Assembly: GCA_030159075.1 (NCBI GenBank)
Contig: BROG01000134.1
Span: forward strand, 1-64,000
Direction: 5' to 3'
DNA length: 64,000 nucleotides
From: Atrina japonica
Lineage: Eukaryota; Mollusca; Bivalvia; Pterioida; Pinnidae
Part shown: in pieces, positions 43,430-57,599 of the stretch
Layout: every line of letters begins with the position of its first letter
Numbering within the stretch: position 1 is the stretch's first letter
The notes under the pieces: model-generated
Databases searched by the model: none
What the model saw: only the letters and a program-made list of their open reading frames with translations
What the model was told of the DNA's origin: nothing
Position numbers and translations under genes: made by a program

Positions 43430-44430
43430 CTTTTTTAGCTCACATGAAATGAAGGTTTCGTTGAAATCTGAAAATAAACTTTTGACTCTTTTTAGACTTT
43501 ATAATTGTCATTCATTTTTGTATGATTTCTTTGATTTTCTCCCCTTTTATTCATTATGATGCATTCATTTTATTGTTTTACCTGTGGTTTGGTAGATAAA
43601 TGCTTTCTTGAAAGAATTTTGCTGAAATTTAAGTTTTTGAATTTTTTATGAATTGGGGGGTAATTTTACACATTTTCGACTTCTTCTCCAAAACCGCTGA
43701 AGGGATTTTAATGAAACTTTATTGGAAGCAAGTACTCAAGATCTTCTACCAAGCTTGTTCATTTCGGCTAGATTGGCCCAGGGGGTGGAACCAGGGTGGG
43801 GCAAAAGAGGCTCCAGGGGTACCCCTCTTTAGAAATCTTCTCCTCCAGAACTGCTGCATGAATTGAAAAACTAATTGTATCTGACTGATCTACATTACTG
43901 TGTGATTAAAGCATGTTAATTGAGTAGAAATCGGAAAATAAATTTTTGATGTGTTTTTGATGTCTTTTTATGAATAGTCATCCTCATTTATTCATCATTA
44001 TACATTCATTTAAAGTGTTTTACATGCAATTAGGTAGAGAAATGCTTTCCTTAAAAAAAATTTCTGAAATTTAATTTTAAAATTTTTTTTTATGAATTTT
44101 TAAAACTGCAAAAAGAAGGAGGGGCATTTTTTCACACACTTGTTATTCAAAACCGCTGAAGGATAAAGGAAGCAAGTACGGCATCCAAGTTCCCCTTACA
44201 AGTTTATGTTTTTTTTATCAGATCGACTCAGAGGTGGATCCAGGGTGGGCAAAATAGGTCTCGGAGGGTACCCCTCTTTGAAAATTTTCTCCAGAACTGC
44301 TGCATGGATTGAAAAACTAATTGCATCTGAGTGATTTTTATGGATGCATAATTTAATTTCCTGTTTTTGGAATAAATGGAAAATTAGTTTTTGACATGTT
44401 TTTGACATCTTTCCTAGTTTTGTCATTTTC
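43430..44430 (+). mobile_element. Terminal-hairpin family F, two diverged tandem units
   Basis: Begins TTTTTTAGCTCACATGAA. Two approximately 490-bp units (about 43465 and 43930) share AAATCTGAAAATAAA-TTTTG, AGAAATGCTTTC-TTGAAA, AAAACCGCTGAAGG, GGTGGAACCAGGGTGGG, GGGTACCCCTCTTTGAAAAT and TCCAGAACTGCTGCATG. Related to 60786-62275 and 62700-63303. No RT or transposase seen. Confidence 0.65.
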
Positions 44431-44552
44431 ATTCATTTATTTTAAGTCTCTTCCATTCCCAAGGAGTGTTAAAATAATTTGTAAATTTGAGATCCCCATA
44501 TTTGTGAGATATCAACACAGTTCAGGTAAGCGATGTGGCCAGTGGGCCTCAT

Positions 44553-44850
44553 GTTTACAATTTAGACTGATATACAATAACAAAACAGAGATATGCACAG
44601 GCATATACAAATTCATAAGTTTCTATATATTTTGTATAAATTTCTTGAGAAACCCTGGTTTGCCACTTTTTAAATTGCAGCATATTTGTATATTAACATT
44701 ATGAATACCACTGGACCTGTCTTTATTTTCACAAAATATATAGGAATGTAAGATTTTTTATGCTCATGTATAACTCTTATTTGTTATTGTACAAGTACAA
44801 GTAGTAAAAATAGAAAAAATGAAAATAATTTTTTGGGGATAAACACAGGA
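44553..44850 (+). repeat. Dispersed repeat R1, copy 2
   Basis: Partner of 18612-18900 with the same block order (TATACAATAACAAAACAGAG, GAAACCCTGGTTTGCCAC, ATGAATACCACTGGACC, TTCACAAAAT, CTCTTATTTGTTATTGTACA, GTACAAGTAGTAAAAATAG). Confidence 0.7.
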
Positions 44851-45769
44851 AATACCCCTTAAGGTATCCATTGTATAAAAGGTCAAAATTTGATGTCTGG
44901 TAAGGTACATTTGTACTACTGAATACCTGAAAATTTTCACTCCAGTTTAATTTTTGTCATGTTTGCCATTAGGCCTACATGGCAGGGCAAATTTGGTCAT
45001 AACTGAAGCTTAGACATACTATATATGTCATCCATGAGCCAATGGTGATAAAGGGCATATTTAAGAGGAGATAAATATGTTTTCTGTGGTAAATACTTTA
45101 TTAACATTGACTAAACACCACAAAACAAAACTTGCAATAATTTTACTTGAACCTTCATTTATTTTGTAATTCACATATTGTCATTTTTGTGTATGAATGA
45201 AAGTTCATATTGTGTATGTTGTTATGTTTGTATGAGGTAGAATGAGATAGTGATAAATTTGTACCTATTTGAAGAATTTTGATTTTGTTTTGTATAATAA
45301 AAAACCAATACTTTGAACAACTATATCTGTGTTTTGATCATCCCATCAATACAATTGAAAATACAAAATTATAACCTGCTAAGATAATCCGTTTGAATAA
45401 CGTTTTATTTGGAAAAGAGGTTGTGTAGTTTCTATAGGGATAGAAATGACTTAACTACATCAACTAGCTCGGAGCATATTCCTCATTAGTGGGAGGTTCT
45501 AGGTTCTGTTTCCCATACAAGGTCATACCTAAGTTTTCTTTTGGAAATGTTATTGTTCCTTCACATAGCACTGGGGATAAGAAATGAAATGCAAGACATG
45601 GTAAGTGTGACATGTTGAAGAACACATTGCCTTGGCATTAGTCCATAGTATAGATCACAAATTGTGGCAGCTTCAGTTGGTTACTTCTCTTCACAACAAA
45701 ACATGATATGTTTTAACCATAACTTATCAACACTTCCTGTGGTTCACTTTCTGAAAAAAACAAATATAG

Positions 45770-45920
45770 AATATAAAATCTCAGATACCAAAGTATAAAT
45801 CTTCAGGATACAAATAAAATCTTGTGATACTAGAAAAACACGAAACTCTGGAAATGCAGAGATGGGATCAGGTGTCATTGAGGAATAAGCATTCCCTGTT
45901 GAATTAATATTATTGTCATC
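45770..45920 (-). mobile_element. Penelope-like 3' tail, solo diverged copy
   Basis: On the minus strand: AGGGAATGCTTATTCCTCAA, GACACCTGATCCCATCTCTG, CATTTCCAGAGTTTCGTGTT, then ATACTTTGGTATCTGAGATT. This is the same order as the tails of copies A and C. No RT part. Confidence 0.55.
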
Positions 45921-45949
45921 CACTGCAATACTGTAAATTGTGTAGATTC

Positions 45950-46445
45950 ATAAATAAGTTAGCTCAACAAAATGGTTTTAGTATGACAAAAACACAGAAT
46001 TTAGTTTTAGTAAAGGTTTACACTAATGATGCGAGTCCTTCTATATGGATCGGACAAGTGGCCACCAAGCTCCAGACCTTTTTCAATGGATGTCTGTGTA
46101 AAACCCTCAAATCAGATGGCCTGAGAAAATCTCAAATGACGACCTGTGGAAAAAACCAACCATACCCCATCAGCTGGGATGTCAAGTAGTGTAAATGGGG
46201 TTGAATATAACATACATGTACTCTCCAGAAGCAGGTTTACAGCAATACCAGACAAGTTCTGGATTGTAATCCACAGAGTAAAAGAAAGTGGGAGACCAAA
46301 AGAAACCTGGAGAAGATCCATAGAGAAGGAACTTAAAGAAGCTGAAATGACGTGGGCACAGGTGAAGAGCATTGTCCAGAACCAAGTCCATTGGCGATGT
46401 TGTTGTCGCGGCCTTATACTCCGCCATGAATGTACAGAAATAAGT
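45950..46445 (+). mobile_element. LINE 3' end (C-terminal part of RT protein)
   Basis: Frames read QTFFNGCLCKTLKSD, ISWDVK then, after a shift, SGRPKETWRRSIEKELKEAE and MTWAQVKSIVQNQVHWRCCC. This is the conserved end of a common invertebrate non-LTR pol protein (NGCLR-IL...KRKRGRPK-TWRR---E--......W---A--R--W). Catalytic domains absent. Confidence 0.75.
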
Positions 46446-46459
46446 TAATCAAGCCCAAT

Positions 46460-48480
46460 TTTATCTAGTATCTGTAGATAATCATCCTCGATCTGATAGT
46501 GAAATGATCCTGATATTCTAAATATTGACCGAGGTGTTGGTAAAAAATAATATTTAATGTGTTGTAAATTGACGATTTAGGCACTGGTAAATTTTGCTCA
46601 GTGTTGGTGAAAGATTATATTCCTGGTGAAATGATAGTCAGGTTATAGGTTATCATGGTGCACGTAGAGTGAATGAAAATTTGTGGAATTCTTTTCTAAA
46701 AATCAATTTCTTCAAAGTTTTTGACTTTCCCGTGTATGTTTCCTTGTGTCTAAGACAATTTAATCACTTGTAGTTTTGCAACAAAGTTTAGAAATAACTG
46801 TATTGTTTGATCCTTAAACACCAACAGTGGTTGTGGACCTGTTATCACCAGTAGACTGTATGGTCTTTGAACCATGACCATTGTATGCTTTGTTATATTT
46901 TAAGGACCATTTCAAGGTTTACTTAGGTTATGGTCTTTTTATTTTTGTGATTGTATCCATCTCCTGGAAACTATATAAAACTATCTCGTGTCACTGTTAT
47001 CTAACCAGCAATTGTCCTTTTCATCTTTACACTTGAATTTGTTATGCTACAGGAATGATATTTTTCCTCTGATGTCTCATCTTTCAAATCATCGAACCCA
47101 ATGCCAGAAAAGGGGTATAGTTGGGGAGGCATCTGATCTAAGTAACATCTGACTTGTGGACGATCTAGCTTGTATAAACCTTTTGACATGATAGGGTCCC
47201 TTGAATGTAAGCTTTGAAAGACTGATAATAAAGATTTGACTGGAAATACCTATCAAAGTCCGTGTCGTCTGAGTTAGTTTGTATGTCTTTTTAAAATGAT
47301 GACCACTGCTCTCTTTGTGATTGCTTTTTCCCAACTGGTTTTTGTCGCATCTTTATTTCCTTATTTAATTTCCAATAACCCTGTACTCAATTAATCTTGT
47401 ATTCTGCTTTGGTTGAACGATTTTACAATGCTTCCCTGTGTTCGTTCCATTGAGCATATTTTAATTTACGTTGGCAGATCTTTGGCAATTTGCACTTGGG
47501 GCCCTACATAATCTACTTCTGACTTCCCCTTTGTTCTCCAAAATGGCTTAATTTCATATATATCTTAAATAGTTGTGGATCTTGGTATCTGGTCACCAAA
47601 GGGTGGTATTACATTAATACCCTTTGCTTTGTAATCTTGCAGTAATTCTCTCTACATTTCAAACTTTATCTATCTTCGTTCTTTCATGTGATATCATGGT
47701 GTTCTCTTTAATTTTCCCTTTCCTTCTCAGAAATAATGTATATTTTTCTGTAAGAAATCTGTACATATTGTAGTTGGTTCTTTTTCATTTTTTCTGGTTG
47801 TGTTGATGCCAGTTTTATAAGACTTCTTTACTCCTTTGAGACGTGACTCTCAATGTGCAATTTTGACGTCATTCGATTGTGATGTCATAATCGAACAAAT
47901 GTTTGACGGGTCATTTAATTGCTACGTCATAATTGAAAAGTTTGTCAAAATGTGACACACAGAACTTTGGCGAAAGGTTAGCCATCGTTGACCGGTGCGT
48001 TCAAAAGTATTTTCGCTGTCGTTGATTATATTCTGGTGAAATGATTTTTTCCTTTATCCAAAAGGCAAAAGAATGTATCCGCTTGATTCCTTTGTCAGTG
48101 CCACAGTCTGCTAGAGAAAGTCAATATACTCGATGTTCATCTTCGAATTCAATTGACTTCGTCTGTTTTCGGGGCGACAGACCGTAATATATTTCTTTAA
48201 TTTCAAATTGTACGGTAATATATAAATCCTAAACACAATCTTGGTCCGTTGTATTTATTTCTTTCTGCAACACTATCAAGTTATTTGAAAATGATGCGTT
48301 GTAGTCTTGATATATATCCCTCAATCCATCATCTGAGCATAAGATGATTTAATGCTAGAGCTAAGAAGGTAACGGTTAAGTCATATTCCCGAAACAATAG
48401 AGGAAAGGTACATTTTAAGAGTGTTGTGTTGATAGACATTCTGTTAGCTTTAAATATATCTTTAGTTATGATAATAATTG
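46460..48480. other. Non-coding stretch, no gene recognised
   Basis: Frames at 47001-47334 (minus) have no motif. Two TGACGTCA-like/ACGTCATAATCGA strings at about 47864-47935 repeat in degenerate form. Confidence 0.5.
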
Positions 48481-48494
48481 TCTAATGCCCCAAG

Positions 48495-48580
48495 ATCATA
48501 TTCCCAAGTCAAGGTTTTCTTATCCACTTCTTTTCCTTGGGAACGAAGTGGATCAGAAAACCTTGCCTTGGGAAGATGAT
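48495..48580. repeat. 36-bp inverted repeat with 14-base loop (hairpin)
   Basis: The left arm 48495-48530 (ATCATATTCCCAAGTCAAGG then TTTTCTTATCCACTTC) pairs with 48545-48580 at 33 of 36 positions; loop TTTTCCTTGGGAAC. It could be a small foldback element or a hairpin RNA. No mature-miRNA identity is recognised. Confidence 0.85.
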
Positions 48581-49229
48581 ATCCGCCAAGAGGATATATG
48601 TAGGCTATTTGTCATAGATATGGAAACTTTTAACAGCTAAAAGTGATGAACACAAACTTTGGTCTGTGAGTCTGTGCTATGAACTGATGCAGTGAGGACA
48701 CCCCTGTTTTACATAGCCCAAGCCTCCCACACATTCAGATGTAAAATGTAGATTGTAAATCCTGTAAATTATTTTTTGAAATTATTTATTTTGGTGTAAA
48801 CCGAAATTAGTACTATCAATTTATGTACCAAATGAAGACTGAAAAGCCATACGAGATGGCTTTTGTAATGAAATGTACAAAACCTGTCAGTTTAGAATTA
48901 ACTAATTAGAAGCTTTTGCTAAGAGGATGCAAAAATCTCTATAACATTCAGTTTAAATGTTGATCTACCATGAACCATGGAAATAAAACAAAAGCAAACA
49001 GCATGGAATCAGTCAAGGCGTCGGGTAGAATGGCGACTTACTGGTTATAAAGTGAGGATGATTATGGAAGACGTAGAACCACAAGAACTGGGTACATCAT
49101 CTCTATGTATTCGCAAAACATTGTGATTGATAAGGAAGTTCTGTGACAACCAAACGAGTGTCCCTATGAAAAATAGAAAGGAAAATGAGATATCTTTTAT
49201 ATCAGTTTTGGTGGAACTAATGAATTTCT

Positions 49230-49232
<3 letters not shown>

Positions 49233-49276
<44 letters not shown>
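49233..49276. repeat. (TG)n microsatellite
   Basis: Twenty-two TG units. The His-Thr-rich minus frame here is an artefact of it. Confidence 0.97.
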
Positions 49277-49277
<1 letters not shown>

Positions 49278-49801
49278 CATCTCCCATCATATAGTTGCTA
49301 GTCTACAAATGAATAAAATGAATTAGACAGGGTCTACAAGTAAAAATCACGGTCAGTCCCCTCCAACAACCTATTACTTTTACTGAAGCAGTTGAAATAT
49401 TTACAGTGTAGCATTTGTCTGTGGGGATATAACATCATGATCGTAGGCCTTCATCTCAATGCTACATGCCAAAGAAGAAAAATATAACTACAGTTTGCAA
49501 TTACATAAAATTAAGATCAGACAGCGATACATAAAACCTAACAACTTTAGGCTTTATATATATTGCAGTCAAGATGTCAAAACTTCTATTGACATTTTTC
49601 TGCACGGTTTTATATGGTCCATTTTAAGAAATTACAAAACAACTTCTACGCTACATAGCGTGTTCACCCCTGTGAGTTTTAATTTCGAACGCTAATCCTA
49701 AAACATGCATTGAATGGTATTTTTAGTACACAATAACATTTTACGTTAGAAAAAATAACGACGGAAATTCTGAAAAAAATATATCACAATACTGTCCAGA
49801 T

Positions 49802-51241
49802 CAGGGGCGGATCCAAGAATTTTCAAAGAGGGGCGTAACTTTTTAAGGGGTGACAAGACGCCATACGCATGAAAATGGTGCGTTCTTTATGCAGTGGCGT
49901 AGGAAGCAAATCAAAAGTGGGGTCACTGTTTCGGCAATGCATACCTCATCAAAAGGAGACTGAGGATATAAAGTTGGAGTGTTGCAAAGTTGAAATAAAT
50001 TCGGCGAACGGAGCGAGGCGCGTAATATGTCAGTTGAAATTTGTCTTTAATTTTTCGAATTTTTATAGAAAAATTAAAGGGCCATAGTCACTACACATAT
50101 TTTATGTAATGGATTAAGTGTGAGACGTTATTTCCTTAAGTGTCGGGTTTTACATATCTTTTAAATATTTAATTGTTTTTAATTTGGAATCCCTTTTTCT
50201 ACATCCAGACGCGAAAATACACATAGCAATCCGCTAATAAACCAGTATAATTGTCCTTCTCAACATAAGGTTGAATGGCAAAATAAGTTACTTAAAATAG
50301 GGGCAGAATTTCGGCTGAGTATCCGCCAGACATTGAATTGTGACCTCTTTATCATTAAAAACATTTCGTTGATAGATTAATTCGTAAGCCCGATGGTTTA
50401 TTATCTATCTTACAGGCACAAAATCACTGTTTCCCCGTGGTCCAGGGTATGCTTACCAGAAATCTTCAATTCTAAAAGCCCAGAGAGTTAATTGACACAT
50501 TCAACTTGCTTTTACTGCGGTCAAATTTTGCATTTAATTGACATACGTATCATTTATCTAAAATGAATTGAGTTTCAGCAAAAACAAAATGCATCAGCAT
50601 GATGAGGGAGTTCGGATTTTTTTTTTTAAAAAGCTCTGGGAAATCTTTTTCTGGATTCCCGACGTGTTGATAATGATAATGTATATAAAAAATGGCATGT
50701 AAAAAAAATATGTGGAGAGGGGGCGTCCCCGGACGCCCCGATTCCTACATCTACATATGTGTATATTGTAATGTGTAAAGTATTGGCAAGAGATATAACT
50801 TACGTTTTGATTCAATGCAAATTTTGCCAAGTTAACAAATAAATATTTATACATGCTGATTAATTAAACGAAGACAATTTTTTTTACCGATAACAAACAC
50901 TTGGAGGACAAACACTTTAGAAGAAATTAAAAAGCATAGGCTAGTTATAAGCTAAAAGATCCAAAATATAACAGAAAAGCCAGGGTGGATCCAGGATTTC
51001 AAGCTAGAGCGAATGAAGATTATACAAGTGGTTTTGCCAAACGTAGCATGGCGCGAAAATTTTGGTAATTTATTTTTATTAATTTTCCAACTATTCATTA
51101 AAATGTATAGGTTTTAAACAATTTTGTTAACTTCTGGGCTTTAGAGTTTACTTTTGCTGTACAAACATCTATATTTATATTTTCTGGCATCCAAAGGCCC
51201 AGGGGCGCACCCCCTTTCCATACCCTTGAATCCGCCACTGC
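49802..51241. mobile_element. hAT-like or composite nested transposon ends
   Basis: The left end CAGGGGCGGATCCAAGAATT and the right end (reverse complement CAGTGGCGGATTCAAGGGTA) form imperfect terminal repeats of hAT type. Internally, CAGTGGCGTAGGAAG (49893), GACGCCCCGATTCCTACATC (50733) and CAGGGTGGATCCAGGATTTC (50981) are further end-like sequences, so several elements are nested. No clear 8-bp duplication is seen outside, and no transposase frame. Confidence 0.45.
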
Positions 51242-51244
51242 TGA

Positions 51245-54200
51245 TTTTGAGTTACTTTTTGGCAGGCCCTTTACCAAATAGTCACTTAAATTCGGGGCAG
51301 AATTTCGGCCTACTCAGTGTTTTGGAATCAAACTGGATGTGTCAGTCCGCATATCTCCGTTCTATAGTTACACCGGGAACATTGTTAACTCCGTTTGAAA
51401 GTAAACACAAAAACAGCTGTCATAGTAAATTTCAAATTTCGCGCTTTTTGGAAAACTGACCGCTTCCTCATTGCACGAATGAGTGAATACAAGAATGTAG
51501 AAGATAAGGAAATAACACGGCATTCTTAAATTCAATAGTTTGTTATAGGTTTAAGACACGTCCACTAAATTTCGAAATACGGTTGCACCGCTGTATGTCA
51601 CAGTTACAAATAAAATACCTTAAACACGTCACAACAAAGCTTCAATGGAAATCAACATTGTGTAATTTTATGTCAACAAATCAATGTGCAAGTCACATGA
51701 CTTTGTAGATATCAAGAAAACGAATGTTATACAAATCAAATCGCGAAAGTAAATAGTACCATTGTTATACATGTCTTATTATTCGTATTATGGAATAATA
51801 TCATTTCTGAACTATCAATGTAACCATTAATGTTGCATTTATTTATAGAATTTTAAAAAAATGTGATGGAATTGTTTTATTAGTCTTAAAGAAATACCGC
51901 GGAAGAATACAGAGCACTTAGTATGGCGAATGCTTTCTATTGACTGCATTGCTTAAGCGGCTAAATACTGCGTTTCACTCCCGCACTCAATAAACAATTT
52001 TCCTAGGTAGTTTGACAGTTTGATCTGATCATATTTTATCTGTCGGAATTCCAATATATGAAAGTGGAACGATTATTTTCATGGAGTGTCCTCATTTAGA
52101 CGTGAGTGCTACCATTACAACGCCGCCTTTCAAAAGTGAGAATTTTCCCTCAAAGTTTATTTGTTCAGGTATGTACATATTACAAATCTTTCTTTGAGAC
52201 TTCTTTTTCCGTTCTTTTAGCTTCTTTAAATCGCCACAGGAGAATTTTGTCATTCTCGAATTTGCAAGTGTTTATGTTAAAACTTACGGAAGACAACTCT
52301 TGCGAGATAGATTACCATGTGTTAGGTCTTGCAAAGGTCTATCTTGACGTTACCTGAGACAGGCATTATGTATGCAAGACGTAATTTTATTTTATAAAAT
52401 TCTTAAATGTACTTTGCATACGTTTTAGTTTTCATCAACAATGTATCAACAGTATATTAAGAGTGGAAAATTTAGGAGACGAAGTAAAGTCAAAAGTGGA
52501 TAGGCCGACTGCATTCCTTTCATGCAAGACAGTCAATATTTATTTTTGATACAGTCCCTTACTCCAACTTCAAACGCACATCTTGACATTCAAGATTTCT
52601 TTTGTACTAGCTTAGATCTAGCTACTGCATTCACTGGAATATTTGACATGTGCTGTGTTTTTGGTGCACAACTATAATTTATAATAAATATTCATCCAAC
52701 AACGAATCTAAGGCTCTTTGAACAACTTAAAGATTAATGCTACACAACACGTCAACAGAATTGGATATAAATTTAATAAATTTCCATTTATAAACATTTT
52801 TTGTCTCGTTTTACTTCTAGCTTAATTCCTATTGAAATGATCTGGAAGTTTCAATAGAAATTACATCCAGCCAAGAGTTTTTCACTTGGACTTTTCATGA
52901 AGATGTAGTCAGCTTTAGGTGAAGTGCTACAAATTTTGACCTGTTTTGTACACCGATGTAGTAAAGTTCTTGTACATGTCACACATATTGTAGGGACTAA
53001 AGTTTTTGTCTCATCTAAAATACTCGTACCTGTACACATATTAACTTTCACTTGCCATGCTGATTGCTTGGCAATTTTTTGTTTTTGTATGACAAAGTGC
53101 CTGGAATTGAATTGACTTTACTGAGGACCTTCTGGTAATGCGAGTTTGACACTCTACTGGTTGGGACCAGTAGCAGACTATGGTGTGATTTCATCTTTAT
53201 TATGTACCATGACAATATTTCTTTTTTTTTGAGAAAATGTCCATCATCTCATGATTTATCAAAAAAATATTCTCACAAAATCATGTTCTGTATAGCCAAA
53301 ACAATGCAGTAGCTGACTACTGGTCCTGTAGTCGGTTAGTGGTTCCTGACCAGTATGAGCTTCCATTATACTGTCGCGAGTGGTTCTCAATAAACATATT
53401 ACATTTATAGTGTCAGTATAAATAAGTACTAATTACTAATATAATGGTGCTGCAGGGATTTTCCTTGGCCTGTTTTGGGTCCGGTTACAGGACCATGCAA
53501 AAATGGTTTGTATTTTCCCAAAAATATATGCCAAAATTTCCAATTTGGAATTTCAAAATAAAAAAATGAATTAGTTCTAATTTTTAAAAAAATGCCTCAG
53601 ATTAAATTTTTCTTTGAATAATAAAAATGTTGTATTCTTTCCCAATTTTCTGAACCAAGTCACAGTCAAAATAATATAATTCCTAGTATTTTGTGCTCAT
53701 GTAATCAAATATAAGAAATGAATTAGTAAATATAATTTTCTTGTTAATCTAATTAAACCCTTATCTTTCCCTGAAAAAGGTAAGTTAAATTACATGAGCC
53801 ACTTAGGCTAAGATTCTTTAGTGCAAATCAGCTCAAAAAGCTATCAGGAGTTCTGTTTTCCCTTACAGTGTATTAAATTTAGTGGAGTAGTTCAGAAATT
53901 CTATATTTGCTCACTCTCCTTATATGTAAAATGTTCATATTGGAATGTTACCTCTTGGGGGTCTTAATGAATGTTCATCATGTGTACATGATGATGTAGA
54001 TTTACTCTTTAATATCTGTAATGTACATGTAGATAGATAGGTCTAAATCTCCTATGCTGATGAGGGGTGGAATGCCATTCAAATATTGGTTAACATTTTG
54101 TTTTGTAGTAGTACATTAATCCACGACATGCATGCATCATTTAATGTATGCAGTTATTCAGTCATATATTATTACGTGGTTAATATATATATCATGATAT

Positions 54201-54750
54201 GAAGTATACATGAACATTTTATGATGTAGTATGCCATCTAATAATAACAGTGTACAAGATGAATTATACTATTATTAATATTGCCAACATTACAGCAAGA
54301 TTTAGAATGTGTACATGATATTTTGATACAGTCCCTCATGAATTGCTGAATGGTTGGTTGAGTACTGTGGGTTTAAGCCTGGTGAATCATTCAGCTCTAG
54401 CTGTCTTGGTATTGTCATGTGTCTTGTGTATTGTGTTATATTCTTTTGAGGATAGTCTGTCACAATGGCTGCCCAATGTGTGTTTTGGTGAAATATAAAG
54501 TGATATTTCTGCAGCATGAAAGACTCCATTTTGTCTGTCTCACTATTAAATGTTCAAACATCATAGACATGATAGGAGAAATATTAGAATAAGTAAATAA
54601 ATGTATTTAAAATTATGAGTTCTGTGTATGGTGTTAAAATATAATTAAATTGAATATTTACAGTATCTATGAGTATGTTCATGTTTATGTGCACATAATC
54701 AATTCATTTTTCCATTTTATCAATATGAACTTATGTACATAACATGTATG
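51245..54750. other. Non-coding stretch, no gene recognised
   Basis: AT-rich with short repeats. A less AT-rich part near 51890-52100 could be a promoter of a gene outside my recognition, but no supporting exon is seen. Confidence 0.45.
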
Positions 54751-54767
54751 GATAATGAATTCTCCCA

Positions 54768-55440
54768 CCTTGGACAGTTGTATTTTGTAGTCAGAATTTC
54801 TCTGTACACACACTAGGATGTAGACAAGCTACAAAACACTGCTATGATAATGTTGACACAATATATATAATTATATATTATACAGCAGCTGAGAAAAGGG
54901 TTTTAAGGACAATTGGGGGGAAACTGTGGTTTTGATGTTTTAGATACTTGAATGTAGATATATGTGGCTTAAACAAAAAATATTAGAATGAGTGAATGCA
55001 GGAGTAGTTCCTTTTGTTTCCAGTGCGAAAATTAGAAATACAGTGTATTACATCAAAGTGAATTCCTTGTTTTCTCGCATTTTATTGGCTATGACGTAAG
55101 GACCCTTTTCTTAGCTGCTGGCTCAATATAATCTCAACCCTCGTGGTACACTGAAGTAAGAATCTGTCAAAAGTCCAAATCTCAGGAAACCAGATTACAC
55201 AACCACATTCTTACCACTCAAGTGGACTGGAGGTTTCTTTATGGACAGTTGTATTTTGTAGCCAGAATTTCTGTGTATGCACCCTAGGGTGTAGACAAGC
55301 TACATGTTCAAAGCACTGCCACATGTATGAAATGATAAAACAATATATGATATATAATCTTGACCCTCGTGGTACACTGAAGTAAAAATCTGTCAAAAGT
55401 CCAAATCTTAGGAAACCTTCAGATTACACAACCACATTCT
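54768..55440. repeat. Local duplicated blocks
   Basis: Block P (GACAGTTGTATTTTGTAG, CAGAATTTCTCTGT, TAGACAAGCTACA) is at 54773 and 55243. Block Q (CCCTCGTGGTACACTGAAGT, AATCTGTCAAAAGTCCAAAT, GATTACACAACCACATTCTT, ACTCAAGTGGACTGGAGGTT) is at 55137-55235 and again from 55365, where it is split by a SINE. Confidence 0.85.
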
Positions 55441-55454
55441 TATGACTCAAGTGG

Positions 55455-55691
55455 GGCCTCTGTGGCAGAGTGGTTAGAGCATTGCGCTCTAAATTACAAG
55501 GCCCCTCACCTCTAGTTCGAATTCCGCTAGGGTAATTTCAAATTAAGTGGGAAAGTTTGCCAGTTTTCTTGCGGAAGGTCGGTGGTCTTTACCCGGGTAA
55601 CCGGGGTTTCTCCTCCACCAATAAAAACTGGACGCCATCATATGACTGAAAGATTGTTGAGTATGGCGTAAAACAAAAACTCAAATCAAAA
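55455..55691 (+). mobile_element. SINE family B, full copy with target duplication
   Basis: tRNA-like head GGCCTCTGTGGCAGAGTGGT (A box) and CTAGTTCGAATTCCGC (B box), then AGTGGGAAAGTTTGCCAGTT, GCGGAAGGTCGGTGGTCTTT, GGTTTCTCCTCCACCAATAA, TGTTGAGTATGGCGTAAAAC. It is bounded by a perfect 14-bp duplication TATGACTCAAGTGG (55441-55454 and 55692-55705). The empty site is present in the duplicated block at about 55216-55235. Confidence 0.95.
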
Positions 55692-56189
55692 TATGACTCA
55701 AGTGGACTGGAGGTTTATTTATCCATCCAACACACCTGTGTAAGATTCTATTTATCTGTCATTGAATGTACCGGTACTAATTATATATATAAGTCTGTCT
55801 ACATGTTCTTGATATACATGTACAATGTACATGTATGATGAAATATTAAATGTACCTCCAATATACCAAGTTTTTGATATACAAAAAATATATTATAATT
55901 TCAACACAACTTGGCAAGTGGATGGTTGATACCTTTTGGAAAATATGTAGTAACATGGGTGGGTTAATAATGTGCTTTAATGAGATACATGTAAAATAAA
56001 ATGTAATTATTCACTACATGTACGGTACATGTACATATAATGTACATGATACCATATTACAATTCTACATACAGTATATGTTTGTAGTTTGTACACACAT
56101 ATGGTTAAATCTTACTCTAATTGACAGTCACATTACACCATGTTGTATATATGTACAAATACATTTTATAGAATTAAACATACAATGTG

Positions 56190-57592
<1,403 letters not shown>

Positions 57593-57599
57593 AATGTGT

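Noticed and set aside
54052..54075. CTGATGAGGGG as a possible second hammerhead core
   Set aside because: No GAAA box, no stem I partner and no cleavage triplet at suitable spacing.
55455..55530. Possible tRNA gene (GTGGCAGAGTGGTTAGAG...)
   Set aside because: Head of SINE B with target duplication around the whole element.
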